Shown one piece after another: positions 33,031 to 41,143 of a stretch of DNA of 54,548 nucleotides. The stretch comes from Mesorhizobium sp. dw_380 (GTDB taxonomy: Bacteria > Pseudomonadota > Alphaproteobacteria > Rhizobiales > Rhizobiaceae). The stretch covers positions 1 to 54,548 of the forward strand of contig NZ_JAFFIW010000041.1 of the NCBI RefSeq assembly GCF_018588885.1, written 5' to 3'. Position numbers and translations under genes: made by a program. Every line of letters begins with the position of its first letter. Positions within the stretch are counted from its first letter, which is position 1. The notes below the pieces were generated by a model. The model was not told where the DNA came from, did no database searches, and was given only the letters and a program-made list of their open reading frames with translations.

Positions 33031-34221
33031 ATGGTCGAAGCCGCCGTTCGCAACTTCACCATCAATTTCGGACCGCAGCATCCGTCGGCCCACGGCGTCC
33101 TCAGACTTGTGCTGGAACTGGACGGCGAGATCGTCGACCGCGCCGATCCGCATATCGGGCTGCTCCATCGCGGTACCGAGAAACTGATCGAGTACAAGAA
33201 CTACCTGCAGGCCCTGCCCTATTTCGACCGGCTCGACTATGTCGCGCCGATGAACCAGGAGCATGCCTTCTGCCTTGCCGCCGAGAAATTGCTCGAAATA
33301 TCGGTGCCCAAGCGCGGGCAGCTCATCCGCGTCCTGTTTTGCGAGATCGGCCGGCTTTTGTCGCATCTCCTCAATGTCACGACGCAGGCCATGGATATCG
33401 GCGCGCTGACACCGCCGCTCTGGGGTTTTGCCGAACGCGAGAAGCTGATGGTGTTTTACGAGCGCGCCTCGGGCGCCCGCATGCACGCGAATTATTTCAG
33501 GATCGGCGGCGTGCATCAGGATCTGCCTCCGCAGCTTCTCGACGACATCTGGGATTTCTGTGACCCGTTCCTCAAGGTCTGCGATAATCTCGAAGTGCTG
33601 CTCACAGACAACCGCATCTTCAAGCAACGCAACGTCGACATCGGCGTGATCGGTCTTGACGATGCCTGGGCTTGGGGCTTCTCCGGCGTGATGGTGCGCG
33701 GATCGGGCGCCTCCTGGGACCTGCGCAAGGCGCAGCCATACGAATGCTATCCCGAGATGGATTTCGACATTCCGGTGGGCAAGAATGGAGATTGCTACGA
33801 TCGTTACCTGGTTCGCATGGAGGAAATGCGCCAATCGGTGCGGATCATGAAGCAATGCCTGGATAAGTTGCGGTCACCGGAAGGCCAGGGACCGGTGGCG
33901 ATCCCGAACCGGAAGATCACGCCGCCGCGGCGCGCCACGATGAAACGGTCGATGGAAGCGACCATCCAGCATTTCAAACTTTATTCCGAAGGGCATCGTG
34001 TGCCGGCCGGAGAAGTCTACGCCGCGGTCGAGGCTCCGAAGGGGGAGTTCGGCGTCTACCTGGTTTCGAACGGCAGCAACATTCCCTACCGATGCAAGAT
34101 CCGCGCGCCTTCCTTTGCGCATCTGCAGGCAATGGATTTCCTGTCCCGCGGACACATGATCGCCGATGTTGCAGCAATCATCGGATCACTGGATATCGTG
34201 TTCGGGGAGATCGATCGCTGA
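33031..34221 (+). CDS. nuoD: Orphan NADH-quinone oxidoreductase subunit D paralogue
   Basis: A 396-aa NuoD (49-kDa subunit) homologue, which in complex I forms part of the quinone-binding connection. It retains the family landmarks FTINFGPQHPSAHGVLRLVL, PHIGLLHRGTEKLIEYK, PYFDRLDYVAPMNQEHAF and the end MIADVAAIIGSLDIVFGEIDR. The full length and conserved His of HPSAHG suggest a working protein. No other nuo gene is near; normally it sits between nuoC and nuoE. It is probably a second copy that may replace the operon-encoded subunit under some condition. Confidence 0.93.
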   Translation: MVEAAVRNFTINFGPQHPSAHGVLRLVLELDGEIVDRADPHIGLLHRGTEKLIEYKNYLQALPYFDRLDYVAPMNQEHAFCLAAEKLLEISVPKRGQLIRVLFCEIGRLLSHLLNVTTQAMDIGALTPPLWGFAEREKLMVFYERASGARMHANYFRIGGVHQDLPPQLLDDIWDFCDPFLKVCDNLEVLLTDNRIFKQRNVDIGVIGLDDAWAWGFSGVMVRGSGASWDLRKAQPYECYPEMDFDIPVGKNGDCYDRYLVRMEEMRQSVRIMKQCLDKLRSPEGQGPVAIPNRKITPPRRATMKRSMEATIQHFKLYSEGHRVPAGEVYAAVEAPKGEFGVYLVSNGSNIPYRCKIRAPSFAHLQAMDFLSRGHMIADVAAIIGSLDIVFGEIDR

Positions 34222-34233
34222 CCGGTGCGCGGA

Positions 34234-34959
34234 TCACGCGTCGAAATCAGTGACTTCGCCCGCGTGGCGCATCATGCGGCGAAAGCTCATCGAGATATGG
34301 GCGCGCCTTATGTGGCCGATCGATTCCCAGTCGCCGATCTCGGCGGCGGCAAGGACTTCCTCCATTTCGCGGCGGAAGGCGGTGAATTCTTCGACCAGGC
34401 CGAGCTGCGGCATCATTTTCAGGACGACCCGCGCGACCTGGAAATACAGGCGCTCGCTGATCTCGCGCAGTGGCTGGTTGCCGGTCATCGCGGTGAGTTC
34501 GTAGAAGAAATCCATATTGAGACGAAGGAAGGCGCGCTGATCGGGGTTGAGGATATCGGAATCGCAGCGCTTGATGAGCGCTCGAATCCGATCGAGATCC
34601 TCCGCCGTGCGCGGGATCGGCGAAAGCTTGCCGACGAGGAGAGCCAATTCCAGCCTCAGATGGTAGACCTGCTGCAATTCCTCGATATCGACATCCGTGA
34701 CGATCGTGCCGACGCCGTGGACGGATTGAACGAGACCCTCGGATTCGAGGCGCGCCAGCACACGTCGAACCGGTGTCCGGCTGATCTCGAATTCCTGGGC
34801 CAGCTCTTCCTCGGAGAGATGGCTTCCCGGTGCATAATCGAGCAGGCAGATGCGGTCGCGCAAGATCCGATAGATACGCTCGAACCGCTCGCGCGCCGAA
34901 AGCGGCCGCGGCTGCGGGTCGGCTGCGGTCATGGACGCGGCATCTGTCTCAAGCGTCAT
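34234..34959 (-). CDS. GntR-family (FCD) transcription regulator
   Basis: A 241-aa regulator. The N-terminal winged helix (RIYRILRDRICLLDYAPGSHLSEEELAQEF, SRTPVRRVLARLESEGLV) is followed by an all-helical FCD ligand-binding domain (LRLELALLVGKL, LNMDFFYELTAMTGN, HISMSFRRMM). Such regulators respond to small carboxylates or amines and usually repress nearby catabolic genes. Its start overlaps the ABC ATPase stop (ATGA), so it is the last gene of the transporter operon. It is the likely controller of both divergent operons through the palindromes at 38137-38226. Confidence 0.88.
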   Translation of the reverse strand: MTLETDAASMTAADPQPRPLSARERFERIYRILRDRICLLDYAPGSHLSEEELAQEFEISRTPVRRVLARLESEGLVQSVHGVGTIVTDVDIEELQQVYHLRLELALLVGKLSPIPRTAEDLDRIRALIKRCDSDILNPDQRAFLRLNMDFFYELTAMTGNQPLREISERLYFQVARVVLKMMPQLGLVEEFTAFRREMEEVLAAAEIGDWESIGHIRRAHISMSFRRMMRHAGEVTDFDA

Positions 34960-35735
34960 CCAGCCTCCAGGACAGCATGCAGGAACTGCCGTGTTCGTTC
35001 GTTCTTCGGCGCTCCGAACAGTTCGCTTGGCGGCCCCTGCTCGCAGATCTTGCCTTGGTAGAAGAAGCAGACGCGATCGGAAAACTCCTTGGCGAAGCCC
35101 ATCTGATGGGTGACCATCAGCATCGTCAGATCGTGCTCGCGACCGATCTGCCTTATCACCTGCAGCACTTCGCCGACAAGCTCCGGGTCGAGCGCTGACG
35201 TAACCTCGTCGAACAGCATGATCTTGGGCCGCATCGCCAGCGCCCTGGCGATGGCGACACGCTGCTGCTGGCCACCGGAAAGCTGCGACGGATAATGGTC
35301 CTTCTTCTGAGACAGTCCCACCATGTCGAGAAGCTCGGCCGCCCGCGCTTGCGCGTCCGCCCGCTTCATGCCGAGCACCGTCATCGGCGCCTCGATGCAG
35401 TTGGCCATCGCCGTCATGTGCGGGAAGAGGTTGAAGGATTGGAACACCATGCCGATCTTCGCCCTGATGCGGCGAATATGGGCAAGGTCGGCAGGCACAA
35501 GTTTGCCGTTCCTCTTCATGTGGGTCAGCGGCTCGCCTTCGACCCAGATGACGCCGTCATTGATTGTCTCCAGTGTCATCAGCATGCGCAGCACCGTCGT
35601 CTTGCCGGAGCCGGATGGACCGATGACGGAGACCTTTTCGCCGCGTGCGATTTCGAGATCGAGCCCATCGAGAACGGTCAGCGCACCATAACGTTTCGAA
35701 ACGTTCTCGAAGCGGACCATCGGTTGTTCCGTCAT
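34956..35735 (-). CDS. ehuA: Ehu-type amino-acid ABC transporter ATP-binding protein
   Basis: A 259-aa polar-amino-acid-family ATPase: Walker A GPSGSGKTT, Q-loop VFQSFNLFPHMTA, signature LSGGQQQRVAIARALA, Walker B IMLFDEVTSALDPE, H-loop VTHQMGF. It powers the permease pair EhuC/EhuD. It overlaps the flanking genes by four bases on each side. In Sinorhizobium meliloti the Ehu system imports ectoine and hydroxyectoine, but here the neighbouring catabolic genes differ, so the transported compound may be another cyclic or N-methylated solute. Confidence 0.85.
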   Translation of the reverse strand: MTEQPMVRFENVSKRYGALTVLDGLDLEIARGEKVSVIGPSGSGKTTVLRMLMTLETINDGVIWVEGEPLTHMKRNGKLVPADLAHIRRIRAKIGMVFQSFNLFPHMTAMANCIEAPMTVLGMKRADAQARAAELLDMVGLSQKKDHYPSQLSGGQQQRVAIARALAMRPKIMLFDEVTSALDPELVGEVLQVIRQIGREHDLTMLMVTHQMGFAKEFSDRVCFFYQGKICEQGPPSELFGAPKNERTRQFLHAVLEAG

Positions 35736-36391
35736 CGCATGGTCCTCCGGTTGAGCAAGCGTTCGAGAGCGCGAATGAGCACGGCTGAAACCAGGCTCAT
35801 GGCGAGGAAGAACAGGCCGACCAATGTGATCGGCTCGGTGTAGCGGAATGTCTCGGAGCCGATGATCTTGGCTGCCTGCATCAGCTCCATCACGGCGATC
35901 GCGGAAAGCAATGGCGTCTCCTTGAACAAGGCGACCAGGTAGTTGCCCAGCGCCGGAACGATCGGTGGAATGGCTTGCGGAATGATAATGTCACGAAACG
36001 TCGTCCAGGCCGACAGATTGAGCGCGATCGAGGCTTCCCACTGGCCGCGATGGATGTTGTCGAAACCGGCGCGATAGACCTCGGAGCAATAGGCGGCGTA
36101 GTGGATGCCAATGGCAAGCACCCCGGCGGTGAAGGCGTCGAGCACCAGGCCGAATTTCGGGAAAACGAAGTAGATGAAGAATATCTGGATGAGCAGCGGT
36201 GTCGACCGGATCAGCTCGACCAGCACCGAAATCGTCCAGCCGGTCCATGGCACCGCGATCCGAACGACCGCCAGCACCAGGCCGAGAGTGGCGGCAAGCA
36301 CGAAGCCGATCAGCGTCGCCTCGACGGAGACGATTGCCGCATGCGCCAGCACCGGCAGGATTTCGAGGGTGAAGTTCCAGTCCCAGATCAT
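35732..36391 (-). CDS. ehuD: Ehu-type ABC transporter permease (EhuD-like)
   Basis: A 219-aa inner-membrane permease; the start MIWDWNFTLEILPVLAHAA at 36391 overlaps the EhuC stop (ATGA). Five hydrophobic segments and the HisM/GlnP-type family motif (SEVYRAGFDNIHRGQWEA) identify the His/Glu/Gln family. RGQWEASIAL contains the coupling EAA-type loop. It pairs with EhuC and EhuA. Confidence 0.83.
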   Translation of the reverse strand: MIWDWNFTLEILPVLAHAAIVSVEATLIGFVLAATLGLVLAVVRIAVPWTGWTISVLVELIRSTPLLIQIFFIYFVFPKFGLVLDAFTAGVLAIGIHYAAYCSEVYRAGFDNIHRGQWEASIALNLSAWTTFRDIIIPQAIPPIVPALGNYLVALFKETPLLSAIAVMELMQAAKIIGSETFRYTEPITLVGLFFLAMSLVSAVLIRALERLLNRRTMR

Positions 36392-37116
36392 GCCGCCCTC
36401 CCCCGCGCCAGACCGGCCGACGCGCGCCTTTCGAGCAGCCGCATGCCGATGGTGAGGACCAGCGACATCGCGAGATACATCAGCAGGACCAGCGTGAAGA
36501 TCGGAATGGTCTTGAACGTATTCTGGTTCATCTGCTGCGCCTTGAAAGCAAGGTCGGAAAGCGTGATCAGCGAGACCAGCGAAGTCGATTTGAGAAGCTC
36601 GATGAACAAATTGCCCCAAGGCGGAATCATGGCGACGAAAGCCTGCGGCAGGATCACTCGCCGCAACATCTGGGCACGGCTCATGTTCAACGCCGTGCAT
36701 CCCTCCCACTGGCCGCGCGCCACCGACAGGATCGCGCCGCGCACTACCTCCGATCCGTAGGCGCCGACGTTCAGGCCAAGCGCCATGACCGCCACCGGGA
36801 ATGCATCGAGCGAGACACCGAATTGCGGCAGTACGAAAAACAGCCAGAACAGCTGAACCAGCGCCGAAGTGCCGCGGAAGATCTCGACATAGACCGTGGC
36901 CAGCCACCTCAGCGGCGCCGGACCATAAAGCCGGACAAGTGCTGCAAGCACACCCATGACGAGGGCGAGCAGCGCCCCGAGCACGGCGATCTCGACCGTC
37001 AACATCGCGCCCTGCAGCAGGCCCGGCATGAACAGGCTGTAGCCTGCCTGCGTCGCCAGGATGCCGATGACGGCGAGCGCTGCCGCCAGCATCGCAACAA
37101 GCGTGCGGATTCCCAT
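36388..37116 (-). CDS. ehuC: Ehu-type ABC transporter permease (EhuC-like)
   Basis: A 242-aa permease starting at 37116 (MGIRTLVAMLAAALAVIG); upstream in-frame residues are rejected as non-homologous. It shows the same family landmarks: YVEIFRGTSALVQLFWLFFV, SEVVRGAILSVARGQWEG and MIPPWGNLFIELLKSTSLVS. It forms the membrane channel with EhuD. A GC hairpin with T-run separates it from ehuB. Confidence 0.83.
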   Translation of the reverse strand: MGIRTLVAMLAAALAVIGILATQAGYSLFMPGLLQGAMLTVEIAVLGALLALVMGVLAALVRLYGPAPLRWLATVYVEIFRGTSALVQLFWLFFVLPQFGVSLDAFPVAVMALGLNVGAYGSEVVRGAILSVARGQWEGCTALNMSRAQMLRRVILPQAFVAMIPPWGNLFIELLKSTSLVSLITLSDLAFKAQQMNQNTFKTIPIFTLVLLMYLAMSLVLTIGMRLLERRASAGLARGRAA

Positions 37117-37127
37117 CTGCGTCTCCG

Positions 37128-37155
37128 AAAAAGGGGCGGCGCCTTGGCCCCGCCC
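37128..37155 (-). terminator. Intercistronic hairpin with T-run between ehuB and ehuC
   Basis: On the minus strand GGGCGG pairs with CCGCCC around a 10-base loop and is followed directly by CTTTTT. It fits a partial terminator that makes the binding protein in excess over the permease; the sequence alone cannot show efficiency. Confidence 0.5.
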
Positions 37156-37168
37156 AGCAGTTGGGACC

Positions 37169-38038
37169 CTATTTGCCGGCGCAGAGTTCGGCGGTGGTCT
37201 TGTTCGGCAGGTAGTCCTTGCCGAAGCCCAGCGGTTCAACCAGGGCAATATGCTCCGGCGAACCGAGGAATTTCTTCAGCTCGGCGTTGAACGCCTCCTG
37301 CAGATCGGTGTCTTCCTTGCGGAAGCCGAAGCCGCCATGACCCTTCACCGACTTACCGGCAACTTCGCCGAATGGTTTGGTCGATTCCACGCCGTCGGCC
37401 TTCTTGGCCATGTCGGCGATCGAAAGGGCGGTCAGCGCGGCGGCGTCGGCGCGGCCCGACTGGACAGCCGCGACAAGGCTGGACTGGTCGGGCAAGGCGA
37501 CGATCTGCCCCGCGGCAACGCCGGCATCCTTGGCGTAGCCGCCTTCGACAGCGCCGGCCATCACGGCGAGCTTGAGGTCCGGATTGTCCTTGATGCTGGA
37601 ATAGTCCTTCACGCCCTTGGGGTTGCCCTTGGCCACCAGCATGGCCTGGCCAATGCCATAGGACGGCTCGGAAAAATTGATCTCGGCGCAACGCTTCGGG
37701 TTGATGAACATGCCGGCCGCGATGATGTCGAAGCGGCCAGCCTTGAGACCCGGGATGAGCGAGCCGAATTCGGTCAGCACGCCGTCGACCTGCGGGATGC
37801 CCATCTTGGCGAGCACCGCCTTGGCGACTTCCGGCGCCTCGCCGGTCAGCTTGCCGTCGGGCGTAGCGAAGCCGAACGGTGCCTCGTTGGCGAAGCCGAC
37901 GCGGATGTAGCCGTCCTTCTTGGCCCGTTCGAGGGTGGTCTCCGCATGGGCGGGCAACGACGTCAGTGACGTGGCGGCAAGCGCAAGACAGGCCGCCGCC
38001 TTCACGACGATACGGCGCGATATCGATGATTTGAACAT
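37169..38038 (-). CDS. ehuB: Ehu-type periplasmic solute-binding protein
   Basis: A 289-aa cluster-3 (amino-acid type) binding protein. The start MFKSSISRRIVVKAAACLAL gives a twin-Arg-containing export signal ending near PAHAE. The mature sequence has DGYIRVGFANEAPFGFATPDGKLTGEAPE, LTEFGSLIPGLKAGRFDIIAAGM-like core and AVMAGAVEGGYAKDAG, and ends in AELCAGK, all very close to EhuB, the ectoine-binding protein. First gene of the leftward operon ehuB-C-D-A-gntR. The substrate may differ from ectoine because no ectoine-degrading genes of the usual set lie nearby. Confidence 0.85.
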   Translation of the reverse strand: MFKSSISRRIVVKAAACLALAATSLTSLPAHAETTLERAKKDGYIRVGFANEAPFGFATPDGKLTGEAPEVAKAVLAKMGIPQVDGVLTEFGSLIPGLKAGRFDIIAAGMFINPKRCAEINFSEPSYGIGQAMLVAKGNPKGVKDYSSIKDNPDLKLAVMAGAVEGGYAKDAGVAAGQIVALPDQSSLVAAVQSGRADAAALTALSIADMAKKADGVESTKPFGEVAGKSVKGHGGFGFRKEDTDLQEAFNAELKKFLGSPEHIALVEPLGFGKDYLPNKTTAELCAGK

Positions 38039-38136
38039 GCTTTTCTCCCGTTGAACTACCATGATGGTTCCCGAGCGCAGCGACCTTCTTCGAGGCTGAA
38101 ACGCGCTTGACCAGACGTATACAACTGCCCTAGAGA

Positions 38137-38226
38137 TTGTGCAAGCTAAGACGCAAAAACCTTTGAAATTTCGCTGGACACACGACGATCTGCCATCAAG
38201 TTGTGCACAATTTAGACAAATTTGTC
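38137..38226. promoter_or_regulatory. Candidate GntR operators in the divergent ehu/sox promoter region
   Basis: The 409-base gap 38039-38447 between the divergent operons is A/T-rich and holds three close elements: TTGTGCAA (38137-38144), the perfect palindrome TTGTGCACAA (38201-38210) and the perfect palindrome GACAAATTTGTC (38215-38226). The core TTGTGCA is therefore repeated 64 bases apart. These are good candidates for binding by the FCD-GntR protein at the end of the ehu operon and could control both directions. Confidence 0.5.
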
Positions 38227-38447
38227 CAACTCAATAGGACGACAGCATATCCAGAAGGCAGGGCATTCAGGTGAGGAACGCGATCCATTCCGGGGCATTC
38301 ACGCAGCCGCAGGGATCGCCGCGGCGAACGTCTCCGCGACGTGGCGCGCGCTCACCATGATCGACCGACCATGACTGGCGGGAAGCCGGACCTGCCGAGA
38401 GACCCTGCCGGCGACGAAGCTGGCAACAGCAAGCACGAGGATGCCCG

Positions 38448-39596
38448 ATGGACCGCAATCCCTTTTCCGAAGCCGAAATCGCCGGCCGCCTCGCAAGGAT
38501 CCGCAAGGCGCTGGCCGAGCGCGAACTCGATGCCGCGGTCTTCGCTTCGCCGGAAAACGTCTTCTACCTGACCGGGCTCGACCACTGGGGATATTTTGCC
38601 CCGCACCTGCTGATCGTTCCGCTCGAAGGCAAGCCGGTTCTGGTCACCCGTTCAATGGAAAGGATGACGATCGAGAAGCAGGTGACGGCAGCGGAATTCC
38701 GCGGCCATTCCGACAGCGAAACGGCGGCCGACCTTGCCGCGCGGGTGCTCGCGGAATTAGGCCTGTTGGGCAAGCGGATCGGCCTCGAATACTGGACGGC
38801 AGGCCTCAGCCATGGGCTTGCCATGGCACTGCAGGCGCAGGCTGATGCCAAATGGAGCGACGTCTCCGGCCTGGTCGACAGGATGCGGCGGGTGAAGAGT
38901 GCCGAGGAACAGGCCCTGATGCGGCGCGCCGCCGAGGTAACCGACGCCGCCGCAGGGGCCGCGATCGCCGCGATCTCGGACGGCGCCGCCGAACAGGAGG
39001 TCGCCGCCCAATGTGTTTCCGCGATGATCCGCGCCGGCGGCCACGCGCCGGGTTTCGGCCCGTTCATCCGCCCGGCCGCACGGCTTGGCGAGGAGCATAC
39101 GACCTGGGGCGACGGCATCTATCGCAAGGGCGAGCCGGTCTTCGTCGAACTGTCCGGCTGCATCTCGCGCTACCACGCGCCACTCGGCCGACTTGTGCGC
39201 ATCGGCGACATCAGCGACAAGGACGCCGCGATGGCCGAAGTGACCGCCAAGGCATTCGACGCGGTCGTCAAGGCCCTGCGGCCCGGGGCCAAGGCGCGCG
39301 ACGTCTACGCCGCCTGGCAGGCTGTCGCCGACGAGGCGGGCCTTTCCCACTATCGCCGCCATCACTGCGGCTATCTTGTCGGTGCCGGCCAGCCGCCATC
39401 GTGGACCGGCGGCAATTCGGTGACCGGGCTCCGGCACGATTCCGATCTCGAGATCGAGACGGGGATGAGCTTCCACATCCTGTCCTGGCTGATGGGCACG
39501 GGGCGTGGCGACGACTTCGTCTCCAACACCGTGCTTTTGACCGACGCGGGCGCCGAAGTGCTGACCCGCACGCCGGCCGGCCCGATCGTTCGATAG
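38448..39596 (+). CDS. M24-family hydrolase lacking metal ligands (creatinase/DoeA-like)
   Basis: A 382-aa protein with the two-domain pita-bread layout of M24 peptidases: N-terminal creatinase-type domain (DAAVFASPENVFYLTGLDHWGYF) to about residue 130, then the catalytic domain. Of the five metal ligands only the His survives (HHCGYLVGAG, near 306). The first Asp is Glu (E234), the second is Pro (P245 in RYHAPLGR), and the two Glu are Leu (L345) and Ser (S359). Creatinase and ectoine hydrolase (DoeA/EutD) are non-peptidase M24 members that cleave C-N bonds, and this fits them. It begins the rightward operon with soxBDAG. Substrate unknown; a creatine- or ectoine-like compound is inferred. 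Confidence 0.82.
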   Translation: MDRNPFSEAEIAGRLARIRKALAERELDAAVFASPENVFYLTGLDHWGYFAPHLLIVPLEGKPVLVTRSMERMTIEKQVTAAEFRGHSDSETAADLAARVLAELGLLGKRIGLEYWTAGLSHGLAMALQAQADAKWSDVSGLVDRMRRVKSAEEQALMRRAAEVTDAAAGAAIAAISDGAAEQEVAAQCVSAMIRAGGHAPGFGPFIRPAARLGEEHTTWGDGIYRKGEPVFVELSGCISRYHAPLGRLVRIGDISDKDAAMAEVTAKAFDAVVKALRPGAKARDVYAAWQAVADEAGLSHYRRHHCGYLVGAGQPPSWTGGNSVTGLRHDSDLEIETGMSFHILSWLMGTGRGDDFVSNTVLLTDAGAEVLTRTPAGPIVR

Positions 39597-39606
39597 GACC
39601 ATATGC

Positions 39607-40863
39607 ATGGCGCCCTACTCGGCATTCTCAATTTTCCGCAATGCGCTGTCCGGCCAGAAGAACTGGCAGCGCGCGTGGCGGGCGGCGGAGCCCAAGCCGG
39701 CTTACGACGTGATCGTCATCGGCGGTGGCGGACACGGCCTTGCCACCGCTTTCTATCTCGCCGAGAACCACGGCATACGCAATGTCGCCGTGCTCGAAAA
39801 AGGTTATATCGGCGGCGGCAATGTCGGCCGCAACACCACGGTCATCCGCTCCAACTACCTGCTCGACGGCAACACCCAGTTCTACGAATTCTCGATGAAG
39901 CTCTGGGAGGGCATGTCGCGGACGCTGAACTTCAACGTCATGTTCTCGCAGCGCGGCCAGCTCGTCACGGCGCATTCGGCCGACCAGCTCGACGGCTTCA
40001 GCCACCGCGCCAACATCATGCAGTTGAACGGCATCGACGCCGACATCCTCGATCGCGACGAGGTGCGCCGGCTGGTGCCTTATCTCGACTTCTCCGACAC
40101 GGCCCGCTTCCCGATCCACGGCGCCATTTTCCAGGGCCGCGCCGGCACGGCGCGTCACGACGCCGTCGCCTGGGGCTATGCGCGCGCGGCCGATGGCCAT
40201 GGCGTCGACATCATCCAGAACTGCGAAGTGACGGGCTTTGTCCGCGACGGCGAGCGGATCGTCGGCGTCGAGACGACGAAGGGCCGGATCGGCGCCGGCA
40301 AGGTCGGCCTCGCTGTCGCCGGCCACACATCCATCCTCGGTGCCAAGGCCGGGCTTGAACTGCCGATCGAAAGCCATGTCCTGCAGGCCTTCGTCACCGA
40401 ACCGCTGAAACCGCTGGTCGACCATGTCGTCGCCTATGGCGCCGACCATTTCTACGTCAGCCAGTCGGACAAGGGCGGGCTGGTGTTCGGCGGTAACCTC
40501 GATGGCTACAATTCCTACGCCCAGCGCGGCAATCTCGGCGTCGTGCGCGAGGTTGCCGAAGCGGCGATCGCCTTGATGCCATGCATCTCGCGCATCCGTC
40601 TGCTGCGCCATTGGGGCGGCGTCATGGACATGACGCCGGATGCCAGCCCGATCATCTGCCCAACACCCGTCGACGGTCTCTATCTCAACGGCGGCTGGTG
40701 CTATGGCGGCTTCAAGGCGACGCCGGCTTCCGGCTGGTGCTTTGCCCACACGATCGCCACCGGCAAGCCGCATCCGTTGAGCGCGGCCTATGGGCTCGAC
40801 CGTTTCCGGACCGGCCGCACACTGGACGAGGCCGGCGCCGGCCCCTCCGCCTGGCTGCAATAG
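39607..40863 (+). CDS. soxB: Sarcosine oxidase beta subunit
   Basis: A 418-aa flavoprotein, 10 bases after the M24 gene. FAD motif VIVIGGGGHGLATAFYLAENHG, then the GNVGRNTTVIRSNYL loop, and GTARHDAVAWGYARAADG, whose His is the site for covalent flavin in the family. HWGGVMDMTPDASPI and LNGGWCYGGFKATPASGW near the C-terminus complete the pattern. With the other three subunits it oxidatively removes N-methyl groups (sarcosine to glycine, formaldehyde passing to tetrahydrofolate). The true substrate may be a related secondary amine. Confidence 0.93.
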   Translation: MAPYSAFSIFRNALSGQKNWQRAWRAAEPKPAYDVIVIGGGGHGLATAFYLAENHGIRNVAVLEKGYIGGGNVGRNTTVIRSNYLLDGNTQFYEFSMKLWEGMSRTLNFNVMFSQRGQLVTAHSADQLDGFSHRANIMQLNGIDADILDRDEVRRLVPYLDFSDTARFPIHGAIFQGRAGTARHDAVAWGYARAADGHGVDIIQNCEVTGFVRDGERIVGVETTKGRIGAGKVGLAVAGHTSILGAKAGLELPIESHVLQAFVTEPLKPLVDHVVAYGADHFYVSQSDKGGLVFGGNLDGYNSYAQRGNLGVVREVAEAAIALMPCISRIRLLRHWGGVMDMTPDASPIICPTPVDGLYLNGGWCYGGFKATPASGWCFAHTIATGKPHPLSAAYGLDRFRTGRTLDEAGAGPSAWLQ

Positions 40864-40876
40864 GAGACCAGGGAAA

Positions 40877-41143
40877 ATGCTGCGTATCGAATGCCCCTGC
40901 TGCGGTCCGCGCGACCATGACGAGTTCCGCTATGGCGGCGACGCCTCCGTCAGGCGGCCGGCCCATGACGATCCCGATCTGGAGGCTTGGTACGCCTATG
41001 TCTACGTCCGCAAAAACCCGGCAGGCCTCCACCGCGAGTTCTGGCAGCACGTGATCGGCTGTCGCCAGTGGCTCGTGGTCGAGCGCGACACGCGCAACCA
41101 CGTCATCTCTTCGGTCGCCTTCGCCAGGACATCGCAAGCATGA
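40877..41143 (+). CDS. soxD: Sarcosine oxidase delta subunit
   Basis: An 88-aa subunit with the zinc motif CPCCGPRDHDEF at the N-terminus and WYAYVYVRKNPAGLHREFWQH, the diagnostic SoxD sequence. The Cys pair and His bind structural zinc in the known enzyme. Its stop overlaps the soxA start (ATGA). The ribosome site GGGAAA precedes the ATG. Confidence 0.93.
   Translation: MLRIECPCCGPRDHDEFRYGGDASVRRPAHDDPDLEAWYAYVYVRKNPAGLHREFWQHVIGCRQWLVVERDTRNHVISSVAFARTSQA

Noticed and set aside
34956..38038. Naming the transporter a true ectoine importer
   Set aside because: The binding protein is EhuB-like, but the other ectoine-breakdown genes (eutABC, eutE/doeB) are absent, so the substrate is left open.
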